NCBI RefSeq assembly: GCF_013394775.1
Contig: NZ_JABXYT010000001.1
Coordinates: 696,501-760,500, forward strand
Length of the DNA stretch: 64,000 bases
Direction: 5' to 3'
From: Oribacterium sp. oral taxon 102
GTDB lineage: Bacteria; Bacillota; Clostridia; Lachnospirales; Lachnospiraceae
In this document: one piece after another, positions 52,808 through 61,407 of the stretch
Layout: each line of letters begins with the position of its first letter
Numbering within the stretch: position 1 is the first letter of the stretch
Translations under genes and position numbers: made by a program
Notes under the pieces: model-generated
The model's input: only the letters and a program-made list of their open reading frames with translations
Told to the model about the DNA's origin: nothing
Database searches by the model: none

Positions 52808-53367
52808 ATTATTTTCGGAATGCGCTGGGGCACTTTCGGACGATTACGCGGCACAAGGCGGAGGTACTGCGGGGCTGCTTCCGGATCGGTCTGTACCGGC
52901 AGGGGCTGCTCCATGATCTCTCGAAATACGGCTGGGAGGAGTTCCGGGCAGGCGTCCTCTATTATCAGGGAACGCGGAGCCCGAACAGCGTCGAGCGCCT
53001 CCGAACCGGCGTCTCCCCGGCGTGGCTGCATCACAAGGGTCGAAACAAGCATCATTACGAATACTGGTGCGACTACAAGCTGGATGATCCGAGACAGCTG
53101 ATCGGCTGCCGGATGCCCTACCGCTATGTGGCAGAGATGTTCTGTGACCGGGTGGCGGCGTCGAAGATTTATAGGGGCGCGCAGTACACGGATGCCAGCC
53201 CATGGGAGTATTTTCAGAATACCAAGGATTCTCCTCTGATCCATCCGATTACGAACCGTGAGATCAGTGAGCTCCTCCGGATGCTCCGGGAGGAGGGGGA
53301 GGACAGAACCTTCGCCTATCTTCGGGAAGAGGTGAAGCGCCGCAGGCGGGAGAGGGATTTCTTCTGA
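52804..53367 (+). CDS. DUF5662-family protein
   Basis: The 187-residue protein has a His/Asp-rich pattern: RQGLLHDLSKYGWEEF, WLHHKGRNKHHYEYW and PYRYVAEMFCDRVAASKIY. These residues resemble a metal-dependent phosphohydrolase (HD-like) core. I match it to DUF5662, whose function is not known. It is translationally coupled to the PAP2 gene (ATGA overlap) and ends just before the tRNA promoter. Confidence 0.8.
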   Translation: MNYFRNALGHFRTITRHKAEVLRGCFRIGLYRQGLLHDLSKYGWEEFRAGVLYYQGTRSPNSVERLRTGVSPAWLHHKGRNKHHYEYWCDYKLDDPRQLIGCRMPYRYVAEMFCDRVAASKIYRGAQYTDASPWEYFQNTKDSPLIHPITNREISELLRMLREEGEDRTFAYLREEVKRRRRERDFF

Positions 53368-53374
53368 AGATGTC

Positions 53375-53403
53375 TTGACAAATGGGGAGCGAGTTGCTAT
53401 GAT
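53375..53403 (+). promoter_or_regulatory. Promoter of tRNA-Arg
   Basis: TTGACA (53375-53380), 17 bp, TATGAT (53398-53403) preceded by TGC, 29 bp before the mature tRNA start. Confidence 0.8.
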
Positions 53404-53431
53404 ATCTCTTGCGTCTTGAAGAGATGCATTT

Positions 53432-53505
53432 GCGTGCGTAGCTCAGCTGGATAGAGCGTCTGGCTACGGACCAGAAGGTCGTGGGTTCGAATCCTGTCGC
53501 ACGCA
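53432..53505 (+). tRNA. tRNA-Arg (anticodon ACG)
   Basis: A 74-nt cloverleaf with acceptor stem GCGTGCG/CGCACGC and discriminator A. The D-arm is AGCTCAGCTGGATAGAGC, the anticodon stem TCTGG/CCAGA around loop CTACGGA (anticodon ACG, normally edited to ICG), and the T-loop GGTTCGAATCC. The 3' CCA is not encoded, the next bases being GAG. A consensus promoter and a terminator flank it, so it is a single-gene unit. Confidence 0.97.
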
Positions 53506-53514
53506 GAGTAGAGG

Positions 53515-53553
53515 CTGCGAGGAGATGAAGTTTCATTTCTTCGCAGTTTTTTT
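53515..53553 (+). terminator. Terminator of tRNA-Arg
   Basis: CTGCGAGGAGATGAA pairs (with G-U pairs) with TTCATTTCTTCGCAG, followed by seven T residues. Confidence 0.85.
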
Positions 53554-53671
53554 GTGCGAAAATTCATCGTAGATGGATCATGCACCGTAAAGCCGCGGAA
53601 ACGCGCGGGGAAACGTCGGCTTATTCATCATAGTGCGCAGCTTCTCGGATAGAAGCAGAAGCAGCGTTTCC

Positions 53672-54121
53672 TCAGATCCCTGCGCCGAAGTTGTTCTCGA
53701 GCTCCTCAACATTCCGATTCATCTGCACCAGATCGGAGAGACGGTAACGGTTCACGACCGAGTAGATGGCATCGTCGATTTCCTTATAGAGGGGGAAGGT
53801 CGGACAGGACGCCGACTTCTGGCAGCGGTTGCCGTCCTTCAGGCAGTCGACCGGTGCGAGCGTTCCCTCGGCGGCGTCAAGGATGTCTCCGACGCTGAGA
53901 ATGTCGGCAGATCTGGTCAGGAGATAGCCGCCCTTCGCGCCGCGGACGCTCCGCAGGAAGCCGCCCTTGACCATCAGAGAGATGATCTGCTCCAGATATT
54001 TTACAGATAATCCCTGCCGCTCGGAGATGTCTTTAATGGAGATCGGGCTGCCGTCATGTTCATGCGCGGCGATGTCGATCATGATCGTGAGGGCGTAGCG
54101 CCCCTTCGTGGAAATCATCAT
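53672..54121 (-). CDS. Rrf2-family regulator with Fe-S cysteine triad
   Basis: The 149-residue winged-helix protein starts MMISTKGRYALTIMIDIA with GGAGG six bases upstream. Recognition region is ISERQGLSVKYLEQIISLM, with the family loop RSVRGAKGGYLL. Cysteines 93, 100 and 106 (CLKDGNRCQKSASC) have the CX6CX5C spacing of IscR/NsrR-type cluster binding, suggesting sensing of iron-sulphur status, oxygen or NO. It is divergent from pflB; the neighbourhood has no isc/suf genes, so its target is open. Confidence 0.9.
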   Translation of the reverse strand: MMISTKGRYALTIMIDIAAHEHDGSPISIKDISERQGLSVKYLEQIISLMVKGGFLRSVRGAKGGYLLTRSADILSVGDILDAAEGTLAPVDCLKDGNRCQKSASCPTFPLYKEIDDAIYSVVNRYRLSDLVQMNRNVEELENNFGAGI

Positions 54122-54213
54122 AGGTAGCCTCCTGTTTCAGCCCCGCAGAGACGAAAAGAAAATCACATTATCGCGCCTGTGTATGGGGATATGAACATTT
54201 TTCATAGAAAATC

Positions 54214-54254
54214 GTTGCATACGCAACACCTATAAAATGAAATCATAGTATTCT
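54214..54254 (+). promoter_or_regulatory. Crp/Fnr-type operator with promoter, upstream of pflB
   Basis: GTTGC-ATAC-GCAAC (54214-54227, centre 54220.5) is followed by TATTCT at 54249-54254. Operator-to--10 distance is identical to that upstream of hcp (28.5 bp), and the AT-rich spacer is also alike. Confidence 0.7.
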
Positions 54255-54417
54255 ATAGCTACAGGATGAAGTTGAGATTGCTTCTCAATCCATCGGGCAG
54301 ATGGTTTAATCCTAGCACAGCACTAGACTTTTCTCAAGGGTGTATATCGGAAAAGAAAGGCTGAAATCAACTCTGTGTTTTAATTGAAAAACATATGAGT
54401 TTACTAGGACTAACTAC

Positions 54418-54446
54418 TTGACGGAGAGAAATGTACACTGTATACT
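54418..54446 (+). promoter_or_regulatory. Second, proximal promoter of pflB
   Basis: TTGACG (54418-54423), 17 bp, TATACT (54441-54446). A GTACACTGTATAC symmetric sequence overlaps the -10 box and could bind a regulator. Confidence 0.65.
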
Positions 54447-54529
54447 TCACGCTGTTGACAGATATTTAACAAAACTTCCGCGGTACGGGAGGATATCGGC
54501 GTACCGCAGCCAATGGAGGAGAAGATAAG

Positions 54530-56776
54530 ATGAGAGAAGAGTGGAGAGGCTTTAAGGGAGGTCACTGGCTGAAAGACGTGAACGTGCGCGACTTCATCCA
54601 GGAGAACTATACGCCGTACGAGGGAAATGCGGACTTCCTCGCGGCTTCCACGGCAAGCACCGACAAGCTCTGGGGCAGGGTGCAGGAGCTGCAGAGGGAG
54701 GAGCGGGCGAAGGGCGGCGTCCTCGACTGCGAGACCAAGGTCGTGTCCGGGATCACTGCCTATGGCGCGGCATATATCACGGAGGATTCCAAGGCAGAGG
54801 AGAAGGTCGTAGGACTCCAGACCGACAAGCCGCTGAAGAGAGCCTTCATGCCGTACGGGGGCATCAAGATGGCGGAGCAGGCAGCGAGCACCTACGGCTA
54901 TGAGCCGGATGCAGATCTGCACAAGATCTTCACGGAATATCACAAGACGCACAATCAGGCGGTTTTCGATGCCTACACGCCGGAGATGCTGCTTGCCCGT
55001 AAGAACAAGATCCTGACCGGACTTCCGGATACCTACGGCAGAGGCCGTATCGTCGGCGATTACAGAAGAGTCGCGCTCTACGGCATTGACTTCCTCGTAG
55101 AGGAGAAGCAGAGGGACTTCGCGAACTGCGGCTGCGGCATCATGACGGACGACATTATCCGGCAGAGAGAGGAGATCGCGGAGCAGATTAAGGCGCTGAA
55201 GCAGATGAAGGTGATGGCTGCCGCCTACGGCTTCGATATCTCCGTACCGGCGAAGAATGCGAGAGAGGCGGTGCAGTGGCTGTACTTCGGCTATCTCGCG
55301 GCGATCAAGACACAGAACGGCGCGGCGATGTCTGTGGGACGTGTTTCCACCTTCCTCGACATCTACATCGAGAGAGATTTGCGGGACGGCGTGCTGACCG
55401 AGGCGGAGGCGCAGGAGCTGATTGACCATTTCGTAATGAAGCTCCGTATGGTGAAGTTCGCGCGGATTCCTTCCTATAATCAGCTCTTCTCCGGAGATCC
55501 GGTCTGGGCGACGCTGGAGGTCGCTGGTATGGGACAGGACGGTCGTTCCATGGTTACGAAGAACGACTTCCGTTTCCTGCATACCCTCGAGAACATGGGA
55601 CCGGCACCGGAGCCGAATCTCACCGTGCTCTATACGAAGCGGCTGCCGGAGAACTTCAAGGACTATGCGGCGCGGATCTCTGTGAAGACCTCCTCCGTGC
55701 AGTATGAGAATGACGACGTGATGCGTCCGGTATGGGGCGACGATTACAGCATCTGCTGCTGCGTATCCGCAACACAGACCGGTAAGGAAATGCAGTTCTT
55801 CGGCGCGCGTGCAAATCTCGCGAAGTGCCTGCTCTATGCGATCAACGGCGGCAGAGACGAGCAGACGAAGATGCAGGTCGGCCCGGAGTATGCGCCGATC
55901 ACCGACGAGTACCTCGACTACGATGTTGTAATGAAGAAGTACGACAAGATGATGGACTGGCTGGCAGGCATCTATGTGAACGTCCTGAATCTGATTCAGT
56001 ATATGCACGACAAGTACTACTATGAGGCGGCGGAGATGGCGCTGATCGACACCGATGTACGCCGTACCTTCGCGACCGGCATCGCAGGCTTCTCTCATGT
56101 GGTGGATTCTCTCTCCGCGATCAAGTATGCGAAGGTGAGGACCGTCCGTGACGAGAGCGGTATGGCGATCGATTACGAGGTAGAGGGCGATTTCCCGCGC
56201 TATGGAAATGACGATGACCGCGCAGATGATATCGCAGTAGAGCTGCTGAGAACCTTCCTCACGAAGATCAAGAAGTATCATACTTATCGGAATTCGGAGC
56301 CGACGACCTCTATTCTTACCATTACCTCCAATGTTGTATACGGTAAGGCGACCGGTTCTCTCCCGGACGGCAGGAAATCCGGTGCGCCGCTGTCTCCGGG
56401 TGCGAATCCCTCCTACGGCGCGGAGAAGAATGGACTGCTGGCATCTCTGAATTCTGTGGCGAAGCTGCCGTATGAGTATGCGCTGGACGGCATTTCGAAC
56501 ACGCAGACCATCAATCCGTCTGCACTCGGACACAATGAGGATGAGGAGACGGCGACACTTGTCCGTGTTATGGACGGCTATTTCGCGAAGGGCGCACATC
56601 ACCTCAATGTCAATGTATTCGGCGTGGAGAAGCTGAGAGACGCGATGGAGCACCCGGAGAAGCCGGAGTATGCCAATTTCACGATCCGTGTATCCGGCTA
56701 TGCCGTGAAGTTCATCGACCTGACGAGAGAGCAGCAGCTCGACGTTATCTCGAGAACAGAGCATAAGTCTCTATAA
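54530..56776 (+). CDS. pflB: Formate acetyltransferase (pyruvate formate-lyase)
   Basis: The 748-residue glycyl radical enzyme starts [20 protein letters not shown] after GGAGGAGAAGATAAG. The active-site cysteines lie in [20 protein letters not shown] (Cys410-Cys411 by alignment with the usual Cys-Cys-Val). The radical Gly723 lies in [17 protein letters not shown]. It converts pyruvate and CoA to acetyl-CoA and formate during anaerobic fermentation. The activating enzyme gene follows after a strong hairpin. Two promoters, one with the operator shared with hcp, lie upstream. Confidence 0.98.
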   Translation: MREEWRGFKGGHWLKDVNVRDFIQENYTPYEGNADFLAASTASTDKLWGRVQELQREERAKGGVLDCETKVVSGITAYGAAYITEDSKAEEKVVGLQTDKPLKRAFMPYGGIKMAEQAASTYGYEPDADLHKIFTEYHKTHNQAVFDAYTPEMLLARKNKILTGLPDTYGRGRIVGDYRRVALYGIDFLVEEKQRDFANCGCGIMTDDIIRQREEIAEQIKALKQMKVMAAAYGFDISVPAKNAREAVQWLYFGYLAAIKTQNGAAMSVGRVSTFLDIYIERDLRDGVLTEAEAQELIDHFVMKLRMVKFARIPSYNQLFSGDPVWATLEVAGMGQDGRSMVTKNDFRFLHTLENMGPAPEPNLTVLYTKRLPENFKDYAARISVKTSSVQYENDDVMRPVWGDDYSICCCVSATQTGKEMQFFGARANLAKCLLYAINGGRDEQTKMQVGPEYAPITDEYLDYDVVMKKYDKMMDWLAGIYVNVLNLIQYMHDKYYYEAAEMALIDTDVRRTFATGIAGFSHVVDSLSAIKYAKVRTVRDESGMAIDYEVEGDFPRYGNDDDRADDIAVELLRTFLTKIKKYHTYRNSEPTTSILTITSNVVYGKATGSLPDGRKSGAPLSPGANPSYGAEKNGLLASLNSVAKLPYEYALDGISNTQTINPSALGHNEDEETATLVRVMDGYFAKGAHHLNVNVFGVEKLRDAMEHPEKPEYANFTIRVSGYAVKFIDLTREQQLDVISRTEHKSL

Positions 56777-56844
56777 GGCCAGTATACGGGCCGATTCAGC
56801 TGAAATGCATAGCAGCAGCCGGGAAATCTCTGATTGCTGAAAAT

Positions 56845-56882
56845 GAAGAGGAGCCGCCGATTCGGCGGCTCCTCTTCGTAAA
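56845..56882 (+). terminator. Strong hairpin between pflB and pflA
   Basis: A 16-bp perfect stem GAAGAGGAGCCGCCGA (56845-56860) pairs with 56862-56877, with almost no loop, and lacks a T run. It may partially stop transcription or protect the pflB mRNA. Confidence 0.6.
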
Positions 56883-56986
56883 AACAGAGGCAGCTGCTTC
56901 GCGCCCTTGCCGCATCGCTTCCCGACGTGTGATGCAGCAGGGCGCAGGCAGATGGCATAGGGAGACAGGAGAGTAAGGAGGAGAAT

Positions 56987-57721
56987 ATGGGAGAGCAGAT
57001 CAGGGGGGCGATCCATTCCGTCGAGAGCTTCGGTTCGGTAGACGGGCCGGGAACACGTTTTATCATTTTTCTGAAGGGCTGCCACATGCGCTGCCGCTAC
57101 TGCCACAATCCCGATACATGGCAGCTTGAATCGAAGGACTGGCGGACGGCGGATGAGCTTCTGGATCAGGCGGAGCGCTATCGGGAGTACTGGGGAGAGG
57201 ACGGCGGCATCACTGTCAGCGGCGGCGATCCGCTGGTGCAGATCGATTTCGTGACGGAGCTCTTCGAGAAGGCGAAGGCAAGGGGCATCAATACCTGCCT
57301 CGATACCTCGGCGCAGCCCTTCACGCGGGAGGAGCCCTTTTTCTCGGCCTTTCAGCGGCTGATCCGCGTGACAGATACGGTGCTTCTGGACATCAAGGAG
57401 ATCGATGAGGAGAAGCACAAATGGCTGACCGGCTGGACGAACCGGAATATTCTGGATTGTGCACGTTACCTCTCCGAGCAGGGTGTGGATATGTGGATCC
57501 GGCATGTGCTCGTGCCGGGCATTACGGACAGCGAGGAGGAGCTCCGGCGCACCGGGGCCTTCATTGACACGCTGAAGACGGTGAAGAGGGTCGAGGTGCT
57601 CCCCTATCATACGCTCGGCATCTTCAAGTACGAGAACCTCCATATTCCCTATACCCTGAAGGATGTAGAGCCGCCGACAGCAGAATCCGTCGCACGCGCG
57701 AGGGAGCTGCTTGGAGCGTAG
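56987..57721 (+). CDS. pflA: Pyruvate formate-lyase activating enzyme
   Basis: The 244-residue radical SAM protein has the CX3CX2C cluster motif in GCHMRCRYCHNPDTW (Cys32, Cys36, Cys39), preceded by SFGSVDGPGTRFIIF, and GGITVSGGDPLVQ as the SAM-binding Gly-rich strand. It installs the glycyl radical on PflB. AAGGAGGAGAAT precedes ATG 56987. It lies 210 bp downstream of pflB, separated by a hairpin, and is followed by an intrinsic terminator. Confidence 0.97.
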   Translation: MGEQIRGAIHSVESFGSVDGPGTRFIIFLKGCHMRCRYCHNPDTWQLESKDWRTADELLDQAERYREYWGEDGGITVSGGDPLVQIDFVTELFEKAKARGINTCLDTSAQPFTREEPFFSAFQRLIRVTDTVLLDIKEIDEEKHKWLTGWTNRNILDCARYLSEQGVDMWIRHVLVPGITDSEEELRRTGAFIDTLKTVKRVEVLPYHTLGIFKYENLHIPYTLKDVEPPTAESVARARELLGA

Positions 57722-57796
57722 AGGTTTTCCGGTCGTTTTCCATCAGGAAAACTCGGAGCTTTGGGTTTTCTTTAAAATTGATTTATGCTATAGTAA

Positions 57797-57826
57797 GCGA
57801 TGGAGCGCAGGCTCCGTCGCTTTTTT
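57797..57826 (+). terminator. Intrinsic terminator after pflA
   Basis: GCGATGGAGC-gcag-GCTCCGTCGC followed by six T residues. A TGCTATAGT sequence sits immediately upstream but would start inside the stem, so I read this as the pfl terminator. Confidence 0.85.
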
Positions 57827-58089
57827 GTAAGCATTTTCCGGCTGCGTACAGCAGAGCCGGTATATTGGGGAAGACTGGGAAAGGTAGGTGACAGATATGA
57901 CACATGCGGATGGTGACAATCCCCTGTCGCGACAACGCAGCGTAAACACAGATTATCTTCGCACCGAAATCGGAGCCGTCGGACAGTGACTGTTCTGAAT
58001 GATAGGAAGCAGGCGATCCCGCAAGGATGGAATGCTTCCTATCATATAGCCGTCTGAGCCGTTTTCATGGTGCGCGAAAGGAGCTTGTC
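57827..58089 (+). other. Potentially structured leader of mgtE
   Basis: About 260 bp without a gene. Predicted pairings include TGCG/CGCA enclosing GTGACA-atcccc-TGTCGC (57905-57937), CCGA-aa-TCGG (57963-57972) and a 12-bp perfect inverted repeat ATGATAGGAAGC (57999-58010) with GCTTCCTATCAT (58034-58045). The last lies about 45 bp before the start codon. I could not match it to the M-box or another known riboswitch, and I see no convincing promoter. Confidence 0.4.
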
Positions 58090-59448
58090 ATGGAAATGGA
58101 AATGGGCAGGAAGGAGCTGGAGAGGCTCTTAGAGGAAAAGCAGTACAAGAAGCTGCGCAGGATTCTGTCGGAGATGAACGAGGCGGATATCGCTGCGATC
58201 ATGGATGACATGGAGGATGAGGACAGCCTGAAGATCTTCCGCATCCTCCCGAAGGGCATCGCGGCAGACGTCTTCGCGCTTTTGGAGGTGGAGGATCAGC
58301 GCTACATCATCATGTCGCTGTCCACGAGCGAGGCGTCCCGTATCGTCGACAACCTGATGGCGGACGATGCGACAGATCTTCTCGAGGAGATGCCTGCCAA
58401 CATTGTAAAGAAGATCCTGGCGAATGCGAGTCCGGAGACCCGCTCAGACATCAATCATCTCTTACAGTACCCGGATTCCTCCGCGGGCTCGATCATGACG
58501 GTCGAGTATGTGGATCTGAAGAAGGATATGACCGTGCAGGAGGCGATCACCCGCGTCCGCGTGCTGGGACTCGATTCGGAGACGGTAAATGTCTGCTATG
58601 TGCTGGATCGGAAGCGCCTGCTGGTCGGAACCGTAGCGCTCCGTTATCTCCTGATCAAGCAGCCCGGTGAGATCATCGGGGATATCATGAATGAGAATGT
58701 CATCAGCATCAAGACCTCCACTGACCAGGAGGAGGCAGCGCGGATGTTCCAGAAGTACGACTTCACGACCATGCCGGTCGTGGACAATGAGAACCGGCTG
58801 GTCGGCATTATCACGGTCGACGATGTCATGGATATCATGGAGGAGGAGGCGACCGAGGATATCGAGAAGATGGCGGCGATGATCCCCTCCGATAAGCCGT
58901 ATTTCCGCGTGGGGATACTCGAGACCTTCCGAAACCGTATGCCGTGGCTTCTGGTGCTGATGGTCTCTGCGACCTTCACCGGTGCGATCATCTCGCGCTA
59001 TGAGAATGCGCTGGCGTCCTATGTGCTGCTGACCGCCTACATTCCGATGCTGATGGATACCGGCGGAAATGCCGGCTCGCAGTCCTCGACCTCGGTCATC
59101 CGCGGACTTTCCCTGCGGGAGATCGAGTTTAAGGACTTCTTTTCCGTACTCTGGAAGGAGGGGAGAGTCGCGATTCTCTGCGGAGCGGGCCTTGCAGCGG
59201 CGAATTTCGTGAAGCTCCTGCTCTTTGATCACCTGAGTCTGCTGATCGCTGCGATCATCTGCATGACGCTGGTAATGGTGGTGATCTTCGCGAAGCTGGT
59301 CGGTGCGGCGCTGCCGATGCTTGCCGATCGGATCCATCTCGACCCGACGGTGATGGCGAGCCCGCTGATCACGACGATTGTGGATACCGTTTCTCTCTGG
59401 ATCTATTTCCAGCTGGTGACGGTGTTCCTGCTGCACCGGGCAGGCTAG
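58090..59448 (+). CDS. mgtE: Magnesium transporter MgtE
   Basis: The 452-residue protein has the MgtE layout. An acidic N-terminal helical domain (residues 1-130; LLEEMPANIVKKILAN) leads to the DSSAGSIMTVEYVDL junction. Two CBS domains follow (135-255; ending FTTMPVVDNENRLVGIITVDDV). A plug helix and five C-terminal membrane helices complete it, with YIPMLMDTGGNAGSQSSTSVIRGL containing the selectivity-filter Asn/Gly region and an SPLITTIVD helix. It is a Mg2+-gated Mg2+ channel. The start is ATG 58090, with AAGGAGC five bases upstream. Confidence 0.95.
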   Translation: MEMEMGRKELERLLEEKQYKKLRRILSEMNEADIAAIMDDMEDEDSLKIFRILPKGIAADVFALLEVEDQRYIIMSLSTSEASRIVDNLMADDATDLLEEMPANIVKKILANASPETRSDINHLLQYPDSSAGSIMTVEYVDLKKDMTVQEAITRVRVLGLDSETVNVCYVLDRKRLLVGTVALRYLLIKQPGEIIGDIMNENVISIKTSTDQEEAARMFQKYDFTTMPVVDNENRLVGIITVDDVMDIMEEEATEDIEKMAAMIPSDKPYFRVGILETFRNRMPWLLVLMVSATFTGAIISRYENALASYVLLTAYIPMLMDTGGNAGSQSSTSVIRGLSLREIEFKDFFSVLWKEGRVAILCGAGLAAANFVKLLLFDHLSLLIAAIICMTLVMVVIFAKLVGAALPMLADRIHLDPTVMASPLITTIVDTVSLWIYFQLVTVFLLHRAG

Positions 59449-59574
59449 GGCAGATATAAGCACAAACGATAGCTGTATGCAGAAAATGCATTGACAGAGA
59501 ATAAGTTTAGGAAGAAAATCGACAGGGTACTGCGGACTTTGCCGCAGGCAGTAGGGAAGAGAGAGGAGTACATT

Positions 59575-60558
59575 ATGATTCGACTGGGAATTTTGGGCTA
59601 TGGTAATCTGGCGCGCGGTGTGGAGAGCGCGATCCGGCAGAATCCGGATCTGGAGCTCCGCGTGATCTTCACGAGGAGAGATCCGGCGGCGCTTTCGATT
59701 CATACGGAGGGCGTGAGGCTTGATCGTGCGGAAAATGCTCTGAACTACAGGGAGGAGCTCGATGTACTGCTGCTCTGCGGCGGCTCGGCGACAGATCTTC
59801 CGGAAATGACGCCGAAGTATGCGCAGCATTTCAATGTCATCGATTCCTTCGACACGCATGCCAATATTCCTTCTCACTTCGAGAGGGTGGACAGGGCGGC
59901 GAAGGCATCCGGGCATCTCGCCATGATCTCCGGCGGCTGGGATCCGGGACTGTTCTCCCTGAACCGGCTCTATGCGGAGGCGGTACTGCCGGAGGGGAAG
60001 CATTATACCTTCTGGGGAAGGGGGGTCTCACAGGGGCATTCGGATGCGCTCCGCAGGATCGCGGGCGTGAAGGATGCGCGGCAGTACACTGTTCCGATCG
60101 AGTCCGCGCTGGACGCGGTTCGGAGCGGGAGGACTCCGGAGCTTACGGCGCGGGAGATGCATCTCCGGGAGTGCTTCGTCGTAGCGGAGGAGGGAGCGGA
60201 TCTTGCCCGGATCGAGCGGGAGATCAAGACCATGCCGAACTATTTCGCAGACTATGATACGACCGTACATTTCATTTCGCAGGAGGAGCTGGATCGTGAG
60301 CACAGGGGGCTCCCGCACGGCGGTCTGGTGCTGCGTTCCGGTGCGACCGGCTTCGAGAGGGAGCATCACGAGCTGATCGAGTACCGGCTGACGCTGGATT
60401 CCAACCCGGAGTTCACCGGCTCCGTGCTCGCCGCCTACGGAAGAGCGGTCGCGAGGATGGCAGCAGAGGGCTTCCGGGGCGCAGTCACTGTCTTCGATGT
60501 TGCACCGAAGTATCTGAGTCCGAAGAGCCCGGAGGAGCAGAGACACAGCCTGCTGTGA
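59575..60558 (+). CDS. ddh: meso-Diaminopimelate dehydrogenase
   Basis: The 327-residue protein starts MIRLGILGYGNLARGVESAI, the NADP-binding Gly-rich loop, with GAGAGGAGTACATT upstream. Family blocks include LLCGGSATDLPEMTPKYAQ, DSFDTHANIPSHFERVD, GGWDPGLFSLNRLYAEA and FWGRGVSQGHSDALRRI. It makes meso-DAP from tetrahydrodipicolinate in one step, supplying lysine and peptidoglycan. It probably heads a transcript with the wall-binding protein that starts 93 bp downstream. Confidence 0.94.
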   Translation: MIRLGILGYGNLARGVESAIRQNPDLELRVIFTRRDPAALSIHTEGVRLDRAENALNYREELDVLLLCGGSATDLPEMTPKYAQHFNVIDSFDTHANIPSHFERVDRAAKASGHLAMISGGWDPGLFSLNRLYAEAVLPEGKHYTFWGRGVSQGHSDALRRIAGVKDARQYTVPIESALDAVRSGRTPELTAREMHLRECFVVAEEGADLARIEREIKTMPNYFADYDTTVHFISQEELDREHRGLPHGGLVLRSGATGFEREHHELIEYRLTLDSNPEFTGSVLAAYGRAVARMAAEGFRGAVTVFDVAPKYLSPKSPEEQRHSLL

Positions 60559-60651
60559 CAGGACAGGATGAGGGGCTTCCGGAAAGAGAGGCTGTCCTAT
60601 AGCTCTCGGGGAAGGCGGATCTATACGCTATGCTTCGACAGGAGGAAAAGG

Positions 60652-61407
60652 ATGAAGAGAGGCTGGAAAATCGGGAGAATGCTGGGGGCATGTATGCTCT
60701 GCCTCCTGTTCTTTTCCGTGACGGGACGCGCGCGAGATGTCTGGGAGCAGAAGGACGGCGTATGGTACTTCTATACGGAGCCGGATACGCTTCCGGAGAA
60801 TTATGAGAGGACGCCCTACAGCGGCTGGATCCACGCTGACGGAGATGTATGGTACTATGCCGAGGCTTCCCGTATGATGACGGGCTGGCTGATCGTGGAT
60901 GGCAGCTTCTATTACTTTCATGACGACGGCAGGATGGCGCGGAACGAGTGGGTCGGCTGCTTCTACCTCGGAGAGGATGGCGCAGCACTCACGGATACGA
61001 CGACGCCGGACGGCACGAGACTCAGCATTTATGGATCGAGGATGCGGAGGGGCAAGGGCATAGAGGAGCTGAATGAGAAGACCGCGCGCTATATCGGGGT
61101 TCTGAAGGAGCATCCGGACGCACGGGCAGAGCTGGGCAGTCCCGGACAGGTCGTACTGGAGAACGGGAACGGCAAGCGCTTCCTGATCTTCAAGACCCTG
61201 TCGCTCTATGACAGGGAGAGCGGCGCGCTGCTTTACAGCGGCGACGGCGCCTTCGAAATGAATGCAGTGCTGGAACGGCGGGACGGTGACCGAATCACGA
61301 CGTTTCGGGCGACGGAGCTTCTCGAAAACGGCACGCTTCTCGGGGAGAGGGTCTTCCTCGATCCGGCGGGGCTGATCACGGGGATTTCGCAGAGGGGTAA
61401 GCCATGA
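60652..61407 (+). CDS. Secreted protein with cell-wall-binding repeats and unknown C-terminal domain
   Basis: The 251-residue protein starts MKRGWKIGRMLGACMLCLLF after AGGAGG, with a signal peptide cleaved near residue 26. Residues 27-125 carry wall-binding-type repeats (GVWYFYTEPD, DVWYYAEASRMMTGW, SFYYFHDDGRMARNEWVG). The C-terminal 125 residues (from DTTTPDGTRLSIYGSRMRRG) form a compact domain that I do not recognise, with strands such as KRFLIFKTLSLYDRESGALL. The stop overlaps the LysR start by 4 bp, an unusual coupling of a surface protein with a regulator. Confidence 0.82.
   Translation: MKRGWKIGRMLGACMLCLLFFSVTGRARDVWEQKDGVWYFYTEPDTLPENYERTPYSGWIHADGDVWYYAEASRMMTGWLIVDGSFYYFHDDGRMARNEWVGCFYLGEDGAALTDTTTPDGTRLSIYGSRMRRGKGIEELNEKTARYIGVLKEHPDARAELGSPGQVVLENGNGKRFLIFKTLSLYDRESGALLYSGDGAFEMNAVLERRDGDRITTFRATELLENGTLLGERVFLDPAGLITGISQRGKP

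Larger units (their letters stand above)
54122..54529 (+). other. Complex control region of pflB
   Basis: This 408-bp gap contains a Crp/Fnr-type promoter (54214-54254), a TTGAGA/TTCTCAA hairpin near 54273-54289, a second sigma-A promoter (54418-54446) and a GCGGTACG/CGTACCGC hairpin (54480-54507) just before the pflB ribosome site. No gene is apparent. Confidence 0.65.

Noticed and set aside
54410..56764. A 784-codon open frame antisense to pflB
   Set aside because: pflB is certain from its active-site and radical motifs; the antisense frame is a codon-bias shadow.
57781..57801. TGCTATAGT as the mgtE promoter
   Set aside because: Its start site would fall inside an intrinsic terminator stem that properly closes the pfl operon, so the RNA would be trivial or disrupted.
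57915..57937. GCGACAACG near mgtE as a TGTTGT end of the structured repeat
   Set aside because: Matches are short and lack the GGGACTTAT end at the right distance.
57827..58089. M-box (ykoK) riboswitch upstream of mgtE
   Set aside because: AGGTGA and ATATGACACA segments are reminiscent, but the other conserved core blocks are missing by eye; no call without a covariance search.
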